From: Rhodopirellula sp.
Lineage (GTDB): Bacteria; Planctomycetota; Planctomycetia; Pirellulales; Thermoguttaceae
DNA: 52,611 nt
Direction of reading: 5' to 3'
NCBI GenBank assembly: GCA_012728855.1
Contig: JAAYEH010000512.1
Location: 1-52,611, forward strand
A program made the translations under genes and the position numbers. Each line of letters starts with the position of its first letter. The first letter of the stretch is position 1. The notes below the pieces were generated by a model. The model did no database searches. It was not told the DNA's origin and saw nothing but the letters and a program-made list of their open reading frames with translations. This document shows, one piece after another, positions 9,067 to 17,959 of the stretch.

Positions 9067-9669
9067 CTACTGGAGATAGCCCGGCCAATCGACCGTTTCG
9101 GTCCACACGATGTTCTCGTCGCGATAGAAGACGACCTCGAATCGGCCGGGTGGAGCAAATGCTTCTCGCGGCAGTTCCAGGAACAACATCTTATTATTGA
9201 CCGACCATGCCTCCAGCAGTGCGAAAACCGCGCGGGTGCCCTGCCGCGGGCCCGGACTTCTCGATCGGCAGAGAACCATAACCGACGGCTTGCCGAGGAT
9301 ATTGCGGCGTCCGAGTACCGTGAAGTCCACCTCGTCCTTCGTGAACTCGGTGCTGGCCGGAAGGCTCTCGGACAGTTCCTCGCATCGATACATGGCTACC
9401 CGGTTCGTTCCCTTCATGTACTCGGAGACGAAAAACAGAGGCCGAGCATTCTTTTCTTCCGCGGCCTCCTCGATGAGCCGAACCTCGACCGACGGCCGCT
9501 GGTGCCGTGCCCAAGGATAGCTGACCACCAGGATCGGCTCTCCGGCCGCATCCCGTTTTATTTCCAGATAGTTGCTCTTTGCCGAAAGCGGGGAATCGGC
9601 GAAGACGAGGGATGGGGCGGCAAGGCAAAGGCAGAACAGCATATGGACTGTCGGTGCGAAATGCGTCAC
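9067..9669 (-). CDS. Small secreted protein of unknown function
   Basis: About 200 residues with a signal peptide (hydrophobic stretch through LAAPSLVFA) and a mature domain of mixed beta strands (YLEIKRDAAGEPILVVSY, RFEVVFYRDENIVWTETVDW). I do not recognise a family and see no catalytic motif, cofactor site or repeat. I place the start at GTG 9669 because AAGGGAG is seven bases upstream of it; the ATG at 9675 would have the same Shine-Dalgarno only one base away. It lies 79 bp upstream of, and on the same strand as, the SGNH gene, so co-transcription is possible. Its upstream region holds the palindromic repeats described at 9725-9847. Confidence 0.65.
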   Translation of the reverse strand: MTHFAPTVHMLFCLCLAAPSLVFADSPLSAKSNYLEIKRDAAGEPILVVSYPWARHQRPSVEVRLIEEAAEEKNARPLFFVSEYMKGTNRVAMYRCEELSESLPASTEFTKDEVDFTVLGRRNILGKPSVMVLCRSRSPGPRQGTRAVFALLEAWSVNNKMLFLELPREAFAPPGRFEVVFYRDENIVWTETVDWPGYLQ

Positions 9670-9724
9670 GATCATGCTCCCTTACGCATCGGCGAAAGTA
9701 TAAGTGTCGCAATGCCGCGCGGGC

Positions 9725-9764
9725 GTGGCTGCCAAGGGGGTCGGGTGGCTGCCAAGGGGGTCGG
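9725..9764. repeat. 20-bp tandem repeat, two copies
   Basis: GTGGCTGCCAAGGGGGTCGG occurs at 9725-9744 and again, unchanged, at 9745-9764. The second copy runs into the left arm of the inverted repeat at 9757. The duplication looks like slippage or a partial duplication at the edge of a repeat element. Confidence 0.85.
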
Positions 9765-9847
9765 GAGTCTTTTTCCCCATCGGCCGTCAACCACGTAGGA
9801 AGTGCCGAGCGGCGGTGAGGCCGGTACGGAAAAAGACTCCCGACCCC
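9757..9847. repeat. Perfect 20-bp inverted repeat with 51-bp spacer (dispersed repeat family)
   Basis: GGGGTCGGGAGTCTTTTTCC at 9757-9776 is repeated as its exact reverse complement at 9828-9847. A near-identical single arm recurs at 52027-52048, just downstream of the second hybrid kinase. Arms of this type are scattered through planctomycete genomes as far as I recall. The T-run in each arm could help end transcription, but its position upstream of one gene and downstream of another does not force that reading. Confidence 0.8.
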
Positions 9848-9967
9848 TTCTTCGTTCCGCGACCAAGGCGGAACCATCGTCTATCTTGATCCGAAGCCGA
9901 GGCACGTTCAAGCGCTATTGCCACAGATCCCCCGAATGAGCGAGGCCGGTCTCGACGTGGATCGGTA

Positions 9968-10015
9968 TGTCGCTATCCGTGGGCGTCCAAAATGCTTCGC
10001 ACACGGATAGCGACA
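9968..10015. repeat. Perfect 14-bp inverted repeat downstream of transketolase
   Basis: TGTCGCTATCCGTG at 9968-9981 pairs exactly with CACGGATAGCGACA at 10002-10015, with a 20-base spacer. It starts 25 bases beyond the tkt stop codon (transcribed on the minus strand), where it would form an RNA hairpin. No T-run follows on the minus strand, so it is not a standard intrinsic terminator; it may be an mRNA 3' stabiliser. Confidence 0.6.
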
Positions 10016-10039
10016 CACGGATGAAAAGAAGAAACTGTT

Positions 10040-12115
10040 CTATCCGCATCGGGCGGCTGCGATGGCCGCTTTCGCTTCGGCTACGACGTTGGCCGGGGTG
10101 AAGCCGAAATGCTCCAGAACCACCTTGACGGGACTGGAGGTGCCGAACCCGCTCATGCCGACGAAGCGGCCATGAAAACCGAGGTACTTGCCCCAGCCCA
10201 TCTCGACGCCGGCTTCGACCGCCACCCGCGCGGTGACCGCAGGCGGCAACACGGCGTCTTGGTATTCCACCGGCTGGGCGTCGAAGAGTTCCCAACTCGG
10301 CATGCTGACTACGCGGGTTTTAATCCCTTCGGCCGTGAGCGTCTCGTAGGCCTGGACGCAGATCGACACCTCGCTGCCGGTGCCGATGAGGATGACGTCG
10401 GGCCGGCCCCCCTTGGCGTCGGCCAGCACGTAGGCACCCTGGTGCAGTCCGGCCGCAGACGCATAACGCGAGCGGTCGAGCGTCGGCAGATTCTGCCGCG
10501 TCAGCACGAGGGCGGCGGGGTTTTTCGTGAGCGGCATGATTGTCTTGTAGGTCTCGGCCACTTCGTTGGCATCGGCGGGACGGATGACGATCACCCCGGG
10601 GATGGCGCGGAGCGCGGCCAGTTGCTCGACCGGCTGATGGGTGGGGCCGTCTTCGCCGACGCCGATCGAGTCGTGTGTGAAGACATAGATCACCGGCAAC
10701 TCCATGATCGCGCTGAGCCGCACGGAGGGGCGCAGGTAATCGCTGAAGACGAAGAAGGTCGCCCCGTAGGGTCGCAGCCCGCATAACGCCATGCCGTTGG
10801 CCACCGCAGCCATGGCGTGTTCGCGGATGCCGAAATGGAAGTTGCGGCCGGCGTAGTTCGCCGCGCTGAAATCGCCCGCGGCCTCCTCGAAGCTCAGAAG
10901 CGTGTTGGTCGACGGTGCCAGGTCGGCGGAGCCGCCCAAGAGCCAGGGGACTTTCTTGGCGACCTGGTTGAGCACCTTGCCCGAAGAAGCGCGGCTCGCC
11001 GTGCCTTTGGCGTCGGCATCGAAGCACGGGATGTCGCGGTCCCAGCCCTCGGGAAGCTCTCTTTCGTTCATGAAGTCGAGTTGTCGCGCCAATTCCGGGT
11101 ACTGCTTCCGGTAGTCGGCGTACTGATTCTGCCATGCTTCTCGCAGCCGGCGGCCGCGCTGGCCGATTCCTTGCCGGAAATGATTGCGCACCTCTTCGGG
11201 AACCAGAAAATGCTCACTTTCGGGCCAGCCGTAGGTTTTCTTCGCCGCGCGAACCTCATCTTCGCCCAGCGGTGCGCCGTGGGCGCCGTGGGAATTCTGC
11301 TTGTTGGGAGCGCCCCAGCCGATGATGCTATGCACGACAATCAGCGTGGGCCGATCCTCGACCCGTTGGAATGCTTCGATGGCCGCTCGCAGCGATGCCA
11401 GGTCGTTGACGTCGTCGACTTCCACCACGTTCCAGCCATAACCGGCAAAGCGGAGCCGCACGTCCTCGCTGAACGCCAGCTCCGTCGAACCCTCGATGGT
11501 GATCTTGTTGTCGTCGTAAATCCAACAGAGGTTCGAGAGCTTGAGGTGACCGGCCAGAGAGGCGGCTTCGCTGCCGACACCCTCCATCAGGTCGCCGTCG
11601 CTGCAGACGGCATAGGTATTGAAGCCGAAAAGGTCGAAGCCCGGGCGATTGTAATGGGCGGCCAGCCAGCGCGCGGCGATCGCCATGCCCACGCTGTTGC
11701 TGATTCCCTGGCCGAGCGGCCCGGTCGTCGTTTCCACGCCGGTCGTGTAGCTGTACTCGGGGTGGCCGGGGCAGCGGCTGTGGAGTTGACGGAAGGTGCG
11801 GATGTCCTCCATGCGGACGGCCAACTCGCCGGTGACGCGCTGCTGCTCGTCAAGCTGCTTGACTCCGCTGAGATGGAGGACCGAGTACAGCAGCATCGAC
11901 GCATGACCGCAGGAAAGAACAAAGCGGTCGCGGCCGGGCCATACCGGAAAATCCGGGTCGTAACGGAGCACCTCGTTGAAGAGCACGTAGGCGACCGGCG
12001 CGAGGGCCATGGGAGTGCCCGGGTGACCGCTCTTGGCCGCTTCGACCGCGTCGATCGAAAGCGTGCGGATGGTGTTGATTGCCAGTTGCTCGATAGCGGT
12101 AGCCGATGCAGCCAT
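10040..12115 (-). CDS. tkt: Transketolase
   Basis: A 691-residue protein, the usual length for bacterial transketolase, which moves two-carbon ketol units between sugar phosphates in the pentose phosphate pathway using thiamine diphosphate. The family marks are all present: SGHPGTPMALAP near the N-terminus, CSDGDLMEGVGSEAASLAG with the ThDP/metal loop (DDNKITIEGST), GWGAPNKQNSHGAHGAPLG, the pyrimidine-domain stretch FHFGIREHAMAAVANG, and HDSIGVGEDGPTHQPVEQL. I start at ATG 12115 (MAASATAIEQLA), with AGGA about 11 bases upstream; a TTG seven codons earlier is also possible. It stands alone. A 14-bp inverted repeat follows the gene. Confidence 0.97.
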   Translation of the reverse strand: MAASATAIEQLAINTIRTLSIDAVEAAKSGHPGTPMALAPVAYVLFNEVLRYDPDFPVWPGRDRFVLSCGHASMLLYSVLHLSGVKQLDEQQRVTGELAVRMEDIRTFRQLHSRCPGHPEYSYTTGVETTTGPLGQGISNSVGMAIAARWLAAHYNRPGFDLFGFNTYAVCSDGDLMEGVGSEAASLAGHLKLSNLCWIYDDNKITIEGSTELAFSEDVRLRFAGYGWNVVEVDDVNDLASLRAAIEAFQRVEDRPTLIVVHSIIGWGAPNKQNSHGAHGAPLGEDEVRAAKKTYGWPESEHFLVPEEVRNHFRQGIGQRGRRLREAWQNQYADYRKQYPELARQLDFMNERELPEGWDRDIPCFDADAKGTASRASSGKVLNQVAKKVPWLLGGSADLAPSTNTLLSFEEAAGDFSAANYAGRNFHFGIREHAMAAVANGMALCGLRPYGATFFVFSDYLRPSVRLSAIMELPVIYVFTHDSIGVGEDGPTHQPVEQLAALRAIPGVIVIRPADANEVAETYKTIMPLTKNPAALVLTRQNLPTLDRSRYASAAGLHQGAYVLADAKGGRPDVILIGTGSEVSICVQAYETLTAEGIKTRVVSMPSWELFDAQPVEYQDAVLPPAVTARVAVEAGVEMGWGKYLGFHGRFVGMSGFGTSSPVKVVLEHFGFTPANVVAEAKAAIAAARCG

Positions 12116-12266
12116 ACTGGTGGGGTTCCTGCGCAAGTCCGTGGCACTTTACTGTAGCCAAGCCCGATAAACCAACCAGTTTAGGGGCTGGCGAAAGTTT
12201 CGTCAACGAGATCGACGCGGCACGCGGCGGCAATTCGTCGACCGGCGGAAGTGAACTGACCGGTCA

Positions 12267-12332
12267 GAAGCCCGGCTGCTCGCCTACCGTTTGCCGTTAC
12301 GCCATCGTTTGACCGAATGACAGTCGGGCTTC
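12267..12332. repeat. 12-bp inverted repeat arms, 42-bp spacer (split copy of a hairpin family)
   Basis: GAAGCCCGGCTG (12267-12278) and CAGTCGGGCTTC (12321-12332) pair along their length with one G-T. The same arm sequence forms a tight hairpin at 25753-25779, so this looks like a copy of that hairpin with extra DNA between the arms. It lies between the divergent tkt start and the end of the 12359-12946 gene. Confidence 0.65.
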
Positions 12333-12358
12333 CCGGCACCGATTTCCTGCCGGTTGGC

Positions 12359-12946
12359 CTACTCGGGTCTTTTGATCGCCGTGCTGAATTGATCGCCCGC
12401 CCAGAGTTTCAGGGCGCCGTAATCCGGCTGGTTCGCAGAGTGTTTCTCCTTGGACCAGGGAACCGCATAGGCGAGGAGGATACCGGTGTTTGTCTCCGCG
12501 ACATAGACCAGCGATCGACCGGGTTGCTGGCGGGTGGCGCCGCCGCGGCGAATATCGGCCATGCCGGTAACCATCAGGTATTTGGGTGTCTGGGGAAGTT
12601 GGATCTGCGTGGCCATCGTGGCGCCCCGATTGCGTGCGTCGCCGCCGCCGTTGATAAACGCCACCACCGTGGCCAGGTCGGCGTTGATGTTCGCTTCATA
12701 GCGGGCCTGGAAGCTCGGCATCGTATTCGATACGACCGCCACGCGCAACATCCCGGTGAGAAAGTCGAGAAAGTAGACCGCCTCGATGTCGTCGTCGACG
12801 AATCCTGTGGCGATCGCATAATTGTCGACGCGATCGGTGCATGTCGCATGCAACGGCGCATCGGGCCAGAGACCGCCGGCAATCAGCCCCAACACAAGCC
12901 CAATCGCCAGCCCTGCATACCATCGATGCCTTCGAACGTAGTCCAT
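12359..12946 (-). CDS. Membrane-anchored or secreted protein of unknown function
   Basis: A 195-residue protein starting at ATG 12946, preceded by AAGGAG at good spacing. One hydrophobic segment follows a basic N-terminus (YVRRHRWY then GLAIGLVLGLIAGGLW), either an uncleaved anchor or a signal peptide. The rest is soluble: NYAIATGFVDDDIEAVYFLD, LRVAVVSNT, ANINADLATVV, then a basic-polar segment and SLVYVAETNTGILLAYAVPW. I recall similar unnamed proteins in other planctomycetes but know no function. No metal or catalytic motif is visible. Its 5' region of 355 bp is shared with the divergent hybrid kinase. Confidence 0.7.
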   Translation of the reverse strand: MDYVRRHRWYAGLAIGLVLGLIAGGLWPDAPLHATCTDRVDNYAIATGFVDDDIEAVYFLDFLTGMLRVAVVSNTMPSFQARYEANINADLATVVAFINGGGDARNRGATMATQIQLPQTPKYLMVTGMADIRRGGATRQQPGRSLVYVAETNTGILLAYAVPWSKEKHSANQPDYGALKLWAGDQFSTAIKRPE

Positions 12947-13301
12947 TGCAGAATCTCCTTCCAAGGTTTTCCATCGGCCGCAGCCACGCCCGTGCGACAT
13001 CAGCGGCAGACAACTCGACCGGTCGCGCGGCCGTGCTGGGTTTTATGGTAACCTGCAACCGCGGGGATTTCCAGCGAAAGCATGTTCGTTGTTGGTGGGT
13101 GGCGGATGTCCTGGCGCACAGTTAGAATGGAAGCGTTGCGATCGCGGGGGGCTGTTCCTTTCGCAGAGGGGCATTGTTCGGCTCGTCCACACTTTCGAGG
13201 GGAACGCCTCAACGTCAGGTGAAGCCGGAGCGTCGCTTTTTTGTGCGAAAGACCTCGGCAGAGTCGTGTGATCGCGTGGACCGGGCCAGGGGACTGGTGC
13301 G
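12947..13301. other. 355-bp divergent intergenic region
   Basis: It separates the minus-strand gene at 12359-12946 from the plus-strand kinase at 13302. Both promoters must lie here. I see no convincing coding frame, strong palindrome or RNA gene. Confidence 0.5.
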
Positions 13302-16300
13302 ATGGCATACCATGCTCGCCAAAGGTCATTCCGATCGAGAGCGGTAGTGTTGTCGGCAATCTTGCTGGCGGGAATCGCCGTCTCCCTGTTGGGATTTCTT
13401 GCGCTGCGGCATCGAGAGCACAAGCTGATCGAAGCAAGGTTCGAGTTCGAAGCCGAGCAACGGTTCGGAGCAATTCAGCGCGAATTGGCTGGGAATCTCG
13501 AGGTGGTGCGAACGCTGAAGGGCTTTTACAATGGATCGGAAAAGGTTGATCCGCATGAGTTTAAGGCGTTTGTCAAGCCGCTGTTGCAGCGCCATGCCGG
13601 GATAGTGGCGATGGCATGGGCGCCCCGTGTTGTCGCGGAGCAGCGCGAGAGCTGGGAAAGGGCGATTCGCCAGCGAGGCGACACGACCTACCGCATCAGC
13701 CAGCAAGGCTCCGGCGGGCAACGGGTTGCGGCCGAGCCGCGGGAATTCTATTTCCCCGTAGATTGCGTGGAGCCTTTCAAGGAGAGCCCGCTTAGCCCCG
13801 GATTGGATCTCGGAAGCTACCCCCATGCGAGGGATGTGATTGACCGCGCCCTGGTTTCTGGTGAACTGACGGTGACGGCGTGGGGCGATGCGGAGGAGCA
13901 GCGATTGTCGTGCGATCTGCTTGTGCTCGCCCCGATCTATCGTGGGCGGGGCCCGCCTGAGGAATCCGACCAGCGGAAGCAGCAGGTCGAGGGAGTCGTG
14001 GCGGGCGTGCTGCGCGTTCGGACGATTGTCGACGCGGCGATGTCCTATTACGAGCCCCTGGGCATCGATTTGGCGATCGTGGATACTGCGATTCTCGATG
14101 CGGGCGAACTCGTCTTCTGGCGGCCGTCACCCCTGCGGCGCCGGCCTATCCCCACGTCGTTTCGCAGGATGGAACAAGAGGGCGGCGGCATCGAGCACGC
14201 AGTGGAACTGGAGGTGCCGGGGCGGCAGTGGTCCATTCTCGCCACCCCGACCGATGCCTACCTCGCCGATCGCCGAAGCTGGCTTCCTCTGGGCGAACTG
14301 CTGGCATCGCTGGCGGCAACCGCCGTTCTGGTGGCTTATGTGAACGCCCTGATCGGGCACGCCGCTCGCGAAGAGCGGCGCCGCGCCCAAGGCAAGTTGC
14401 GAGACTCCGAAGCGCTCTATTCATCGCTGGTGGAAAACCTGCCCGTCCAGGTGCTCCGAAAGGATCTCGACGGCAGGTTCACTTTCGCCAATCGATCGTT
14501 TTGCGAGTTGCTCGGCAGACCCTTGCCGGAAGTCATCGGCAAGACCGACTTCGATTTCTATCCCGCGGACCTCGCCCACAAGTATCGCCGCGACGACGGA
14601 CGAGTCGTCGAAACAGGGCGGCTCTTCGAGGCATTTGAGAAGTACGAGAAGAGCGGTGTGATCCGCGATGTGCAGGTGATGAAGTCACCGGTGCGCGATG
14701 CCGACGGCAACATCGTGGGCACTCAGGTCGTGTTCTGGGACGTTACGGAACAAAAACGCGCCGAACTGCAGCTCGCTCTGGCCAAGGAAGCGGCGGAATC
14801 GGCCAGTCGGGCCAAGAGCACGTTCTTGGCCACGATGAGCCACGAGATCCGTTCGCCGCTGAACGGCATCATCGGCATGACGGAACTGGTGCTTGGCACG
14901 CAATTGACGCCGGAACAACGGGAATACCTGAAGGTTGTCCAGGATTCCGGCGATGCGCTGTTGATGGTGATCAACGACATCCTCGATTTTTCAAAAATCG
15001 AGGCCGGCCGCCTCAGCCTCGATCAATCGCCATTCGATTTGCGCGAAAGTCTGGGCGACGCCGTCAAGTCGTTGGCCATGCGAGCCCACGAGAAGGGGCT
15101 GGAATTGGCCTGCCGGATCCGGCCGGATGTGCCGACGGCGGCGATCGGCGACAGCGCCCGCCTGCGGCAAGTGGTGGTGAACCTGGTGGGCAACGCCATC
15201 AAATTCACCGACGCCGGAGAGGTCGTTCTCGACCTCGAGCGGCAGACGGAAATGGACGGCAAGATCATCTTGCATTTTGCGGTCTGCGATACCGGCATCG
15301 GCATTCCCGCGGACAAGCTTTCGAGCATTTTTGAGGCGTTCGAGCAGGTCGATCTCTCGTCGACTCGACGGTTCGGAGGGACCGGGCTGGGGTTGGCGAT
15401 CTCCAGCAGGCTTGTCGAGTTGATGGGCGGCCGAATCTGGGCGGAAAGCGAACCGGGCGAGGGGAGCACATTCCATTTCACCGCCTGTTTTGAAGTGTCG
15501 AGCGAAGAGATTGTCGAGCCATTACCGGTGCCCCCCGACGCCGTCGAGAACTTGCGGGTTCTGGTGGTCGATGATAGCGCGACCAATCGACGCATCCTGG
15601 AAGAAATGCTCCGCCGGCACGGGATCGAGACCGTGACGGCCGCGTCGGCGGTGAGCGCTTTGGATCTGCTCCGGCAGGCTGCGGAGACCAAGAGGCCGTT
15701 CCGCCTCGTCCTTACCGATGCCGGCATGCCGGATCTCGACGGTTTCGCGCTGGCCGAGCGGATCAAGGCCAACCCTGGACTTGCCGGCACGGTGATCATG
15801 ATGCTCAGTTCCTGCGACCGACCCGGCGATACGGCCTGTTGCGAGCGACTGGGAATCACCAGCTACCTGACGAAACCGGTCAAGGACTCCGAACTGTTCG
15901 ACGCCATCTTGTTGGGGTTGGGGGTTGCCGCGGGCGGCGAAAAAACACCCCCTCGACCATTCGAACCGGCGCCGCCACCGCCGTTGAAGGTGTTGCTGGC
16001 CGAAGATAGCCTCGTTGCCCAGAAGCTGGTGCTGGGCCTATTGAAACGCCAGGGACACCAGGCGGTGGTTGTCAACAACGGCCGTGAGGCGGTTACGACG
16101 GTCGAGTCCGAACGATTCGACCTGCTGTTGATGGATGTTTCCATGCCGGAGATGGATGGACTGGAGGCGACCGCGGCCATTCGAGCCCGCGAAAAGCATT
16201 CCGGTCGCCATCTCCCGATCATTGCGATGACCGCCCATGCCTTGAAAGGGGATAGCGAACGTTGTCTTGCCGCGGGAATGGACGAATATGTGTCGAAGCC

Positions 16301-16772
16301 GATCCATGCGCATCGGTTGTTCGAGAAGATTCGAACAGTTGTCGAGCGGTTCGACCTGGGCAAGCCGGCGACGCCCCCGGGCGGAACGCTGTCCGCGGTC
16401 AATCGTTCGCCGCTGGACTGGGACAAGGCACTGGATGCAATCTCGGGCGACGCCGAACTGTTGCGGGTGGTTGCGGCGACATTTCTCGAGGAGGCGCCGC
16501 GAGGATTAGCCGCCGTCCGTCAGGCAATCGAGGATGACGACCGGGTGGAGTTGAAGCGGGCGGCCCATACGCTGAAAGGCTCGCTTCAGCACGTGGGGGC
16601 GGAGGAAGGGTTTGAAATTGCTTTTCAGTTGGAGCAGGCGGCGATGACTGCCGGTGAAGACGAAAAACGGGCATTGGCGGCGCAACTCGAGGCGCAGATC
16701 ACCCGCGTCCTGCCCGCGCTGTCCGACCGGCTTGCTGGAAGCGAGAACGATCGAAAAGCCGAAGTTGGCTGA
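13302..16772 (+). CDS. CHASE-PAS hybrid sensor histidine kinase with two receivers and HPt domain
   Basis: A 1156-residue inner-membrane sensor. Domain order: transmembrane helix (about 12-32), extracytoplasmic CHASE ligand-binding domain (about 50-300), second transmembrane helix (about 333-352), PAS (about 370-490), HisKA with MSHEIRSPLNG (His514), HATPase (N box NLVGNAIKFTDAG near 626, GGTGLGLAISS near 692), receiver 1 (from about 751, phospho-acceptor Asp806 in LTDAGMPD), receiver 2 (from about 895, Asp945 in LMDVSMPEMDG), and a C-terminal HPt (His1089 in AAHTLKGSLQHVGA). All parts of a full His-Asp-His phosphorelay are therefore in one chain. AGGGGA precedes ATG 13302. The receiver-HATPase protein and a sigma-54 activator follow on the same strand, pointing to a shared pathway. 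Confidence 0.95.
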   Translation: MAYHARQRSFRSRAVVLSAILLAGIAVSLLGFLALRHREHKLIEARFEFEAEQRFGAIQRELAGNLEVVRTLKGFYNGSEKVDPHEFKAFVKPLLQRHAGIVAMAWAPRVVAEQRESWERAIRQRGDTTYRISQQGSGGQRVAAEPREFYFPVDCVEPFKESPLSPGLDLGSYPHARDVIDRALVSGELTVTAWGDAEEQRLSCDLLVLAPIYRGRGPPEESDQRKQQVEGVVAGVLRVRTIVDAAMSYYEPLGIDLAIVDTAILDAGELVFWRPSPLRRRPIPTSFRRMEQEGGGIEHAVELEVPGRQWSILATPTDAYLADRRSWLPLGELLASLAATAVLVAYVNALIGHAAREERRRAQGKLRDSEALYSSLVENLPVQVLRKDLDGRFTFANRSFCELLGRPLPEVIGKTDFDFYPADLAHKYRRDDGRVVETGRLFEAFEKYEKSGVIRDVQVMKSPVRDADGNIVGTQVVFWDVTEQKRAELQLALAKEAAESASRAKSTFLATMSHEIRSPLNGIIGMTELVLGTQLTPEQREYLKVVQDSGDALLMVINDILDFSKIEAGRLSLDQSPFDLRESLGDAVKSLAMRAHEKGLELACRIRPDVPTAAIGDSARLRQVVVNLVGNAIKFTDAGEVVLDLERQTEMDGKIILHFAVCDTGIGIPADKLSSIFEAFEQVDLSSTRRFGGTGLGLAISSRLVELMGGRIWAESEPGEGSTFHFTACFEVSSEEIVEPLPVPPDAVENLRVLVVDDSATNRRILEEMLRRHGIETVTAASAVSALDLLRQAAETKRPFRLVLTDAGMPDLDGFALAERIKANPGLAGTVIMMLSSCDRPGDTACCERLGITSYLTKPVKDSELFDAILLGLGVAAGGEKTPPRPFEPAPPPPLKVLLAEDSLVAQKLVLGLLKRQGHQAVVVNNGREAVTTVESERFDLLLMDVSMPEMDGLEATAAIRAREKHSGRHLPIIAMTAHALKGDSERCLAAGMDEYVSKPIHAHRLFEKIRTVVERFDLGKPATPPGGTLSAVNRSPLDWDKALDAISGDAELLRVVAATFLEEAPRGLAAVRQAIEDDDRVELKRAAHTLKGSLQHVGAEEGFEIAFQLEQAAMTAGEDEKRALAAQLEAQITRVLPALSDRLAGSENDRKAEVG

Positions 16773-16803
16773 GCAGGAAATTGCAGGAGAGGAGAACTAC
16801 CAC

Positions 16804-17703
16804 ATGCCGACGGTCCTTGTAGTCGATGACTCGGCGGTCGATCGCCGACTGGTCGGGGGAGTGATTGAGAGAGAAACCGAACTGACCGTTCAATATGCCG
16901 CCAACGGCCTCCTGGCGCTGGACGAAATGCAGCAGAAGGCTCCGGATCTGGTTCTCACCGACCTGATCATGCCGGAGATGGACGGCCTGCAGCTCGTTGA
17001 GGCTGTGCGGAGCCGGTTTCCGCTCGTTCCGGTAGTTGTGATGACCTCGATGGGGAACGAAGAGGTGGCGATCCAGGCGCTTCGCGCCGGGGCAGCCAGC
17101 TATGTCCCCAAGCGGTTGATCAGCCGCGACCTTCCCGACGCGCTGCAGAAAGTCCTGGCGGCAGCGACGCACCAGCGGAGCCAGAGCCGCCTGATGTGCT
17201 GCATCACGCGGAGCGAACACGAATTTGAATTGCAGAACGACGCCGGCCTTTTTCCCCCGCTGATCGCCTACCTGCAGGAGGCCGTGGCGCAGGTGGGGCT
17301 TTCGGACGAAGTCGATCGCATGCGCGTCGGAGTGGCTTTGGAAGAGGCGCTGGTAAACGCCATGTATCACGGCAACCTGGAGGTCGACTCCAAACTCAAG
17401 GAGAGCAGCGATCGCGCCTACCATAATTTGGTTCAGGAGCGGAGGTATCAGCAGCCGTACTGCGATCGGCACGTCCACGTGGAAGCAAAGTTCACCCGCA
17501 ACCGAGCCATTTTTACGATCCGCGACGAAGGAAAGGGGTTTGACCCGACGGCCCTCCCGGATCCGACCGACCCGGCCAATCTCGAGAAGGCGAGCGGCCG
17601 CGGCGTGCTGCTGATGCGGACGTTCATGGACGACATCAGCTACAACGATCGCGGCAACATCGTCACACTCACCAAGAACTGCGGCAACGCCGGCGCGACT
17701 TAG
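16804..17703 (+). CDS. Response regulator fused to an anti-sigma-type HATPase
   Basis: A 299-residue cytosolic protein starting at ATG 16804, preceded by GGAGAGGAG. Residues 1-120 are a receiver (VVDDSAVDRR, phospho-acceptor Asp53 in LTDLIMPEMDG, MTSMGNEE, and a terminal Lys in VPKRL). Residues about 165-295 are a GHKL ATPase of the RsbW/SpoIIAB kind: ALEEALVNAMYHGNLE, then DEGKGFDPTALPDP and GRGVLLMRTFMDD. RsbW-like proteins phosphorylate anti-anti-sigma factors or bind sigma factors. Here the receiver probably gates that activity, but no STAS partner or sigma factor is adjacent. It lies 31 bp after the hybrid kinase, so it is a likely acceptor for that kinase (inference). Confidence 0.9.
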   Translation: MPTVLVVDDSAVDRRLVGGVIERETELTVQYAANGLLALDEMQQKAPDLVLTDLIMPEMDGLQLVEAVRSRFPLVPVVVMTSMGNEEVAIQALRAGAASYVPKRLISRDLPDALQKVLAAATHQRSQSRLMCCITRSEHEFELQNDAGLFPPLIAYLQEAVAQVGLSDEVDRMRVGVALEEALVNAMYHGNLEVDSKLKESSDRAYHNLVQERRYQQPYCDRHVHVEAKFTRNRAIFTIRDEGKGFDPTALPDPTDPANLEKASGRGVLLMRTFMDDISYNDRGNIVTLTKNCGNAGAT

Positions 17704-17959
17704 CATTGGCGAAAGAATCGCCGCGTTTTGCGATTGTTTGGCTCGGAGCCAGTCCCTGTCTTGCTAGGTGCCTCTTATCGTCTTGCCAGCTCCTAGGGCA
17801 AATCCCGACCCGGCGCTCGGCGTATTCTCCCACGGCACATTCGCCCTTATTCCCGATGCAATGAGAGGCGGGAGTCACGGTAAAATGCCACTAAACGTTA
17901 GGCGGGTGCAAAACGGATGTTCCCGTTTCGTCCCGCCCCACTGGCAGGAGGACAACCCG

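Noticed and set aside
10817..12157. 446-residue plus-strand ORF opposite transketolase
   Set aside because: Mirror frame of a strongly conserved gene; no independent coding evidence.
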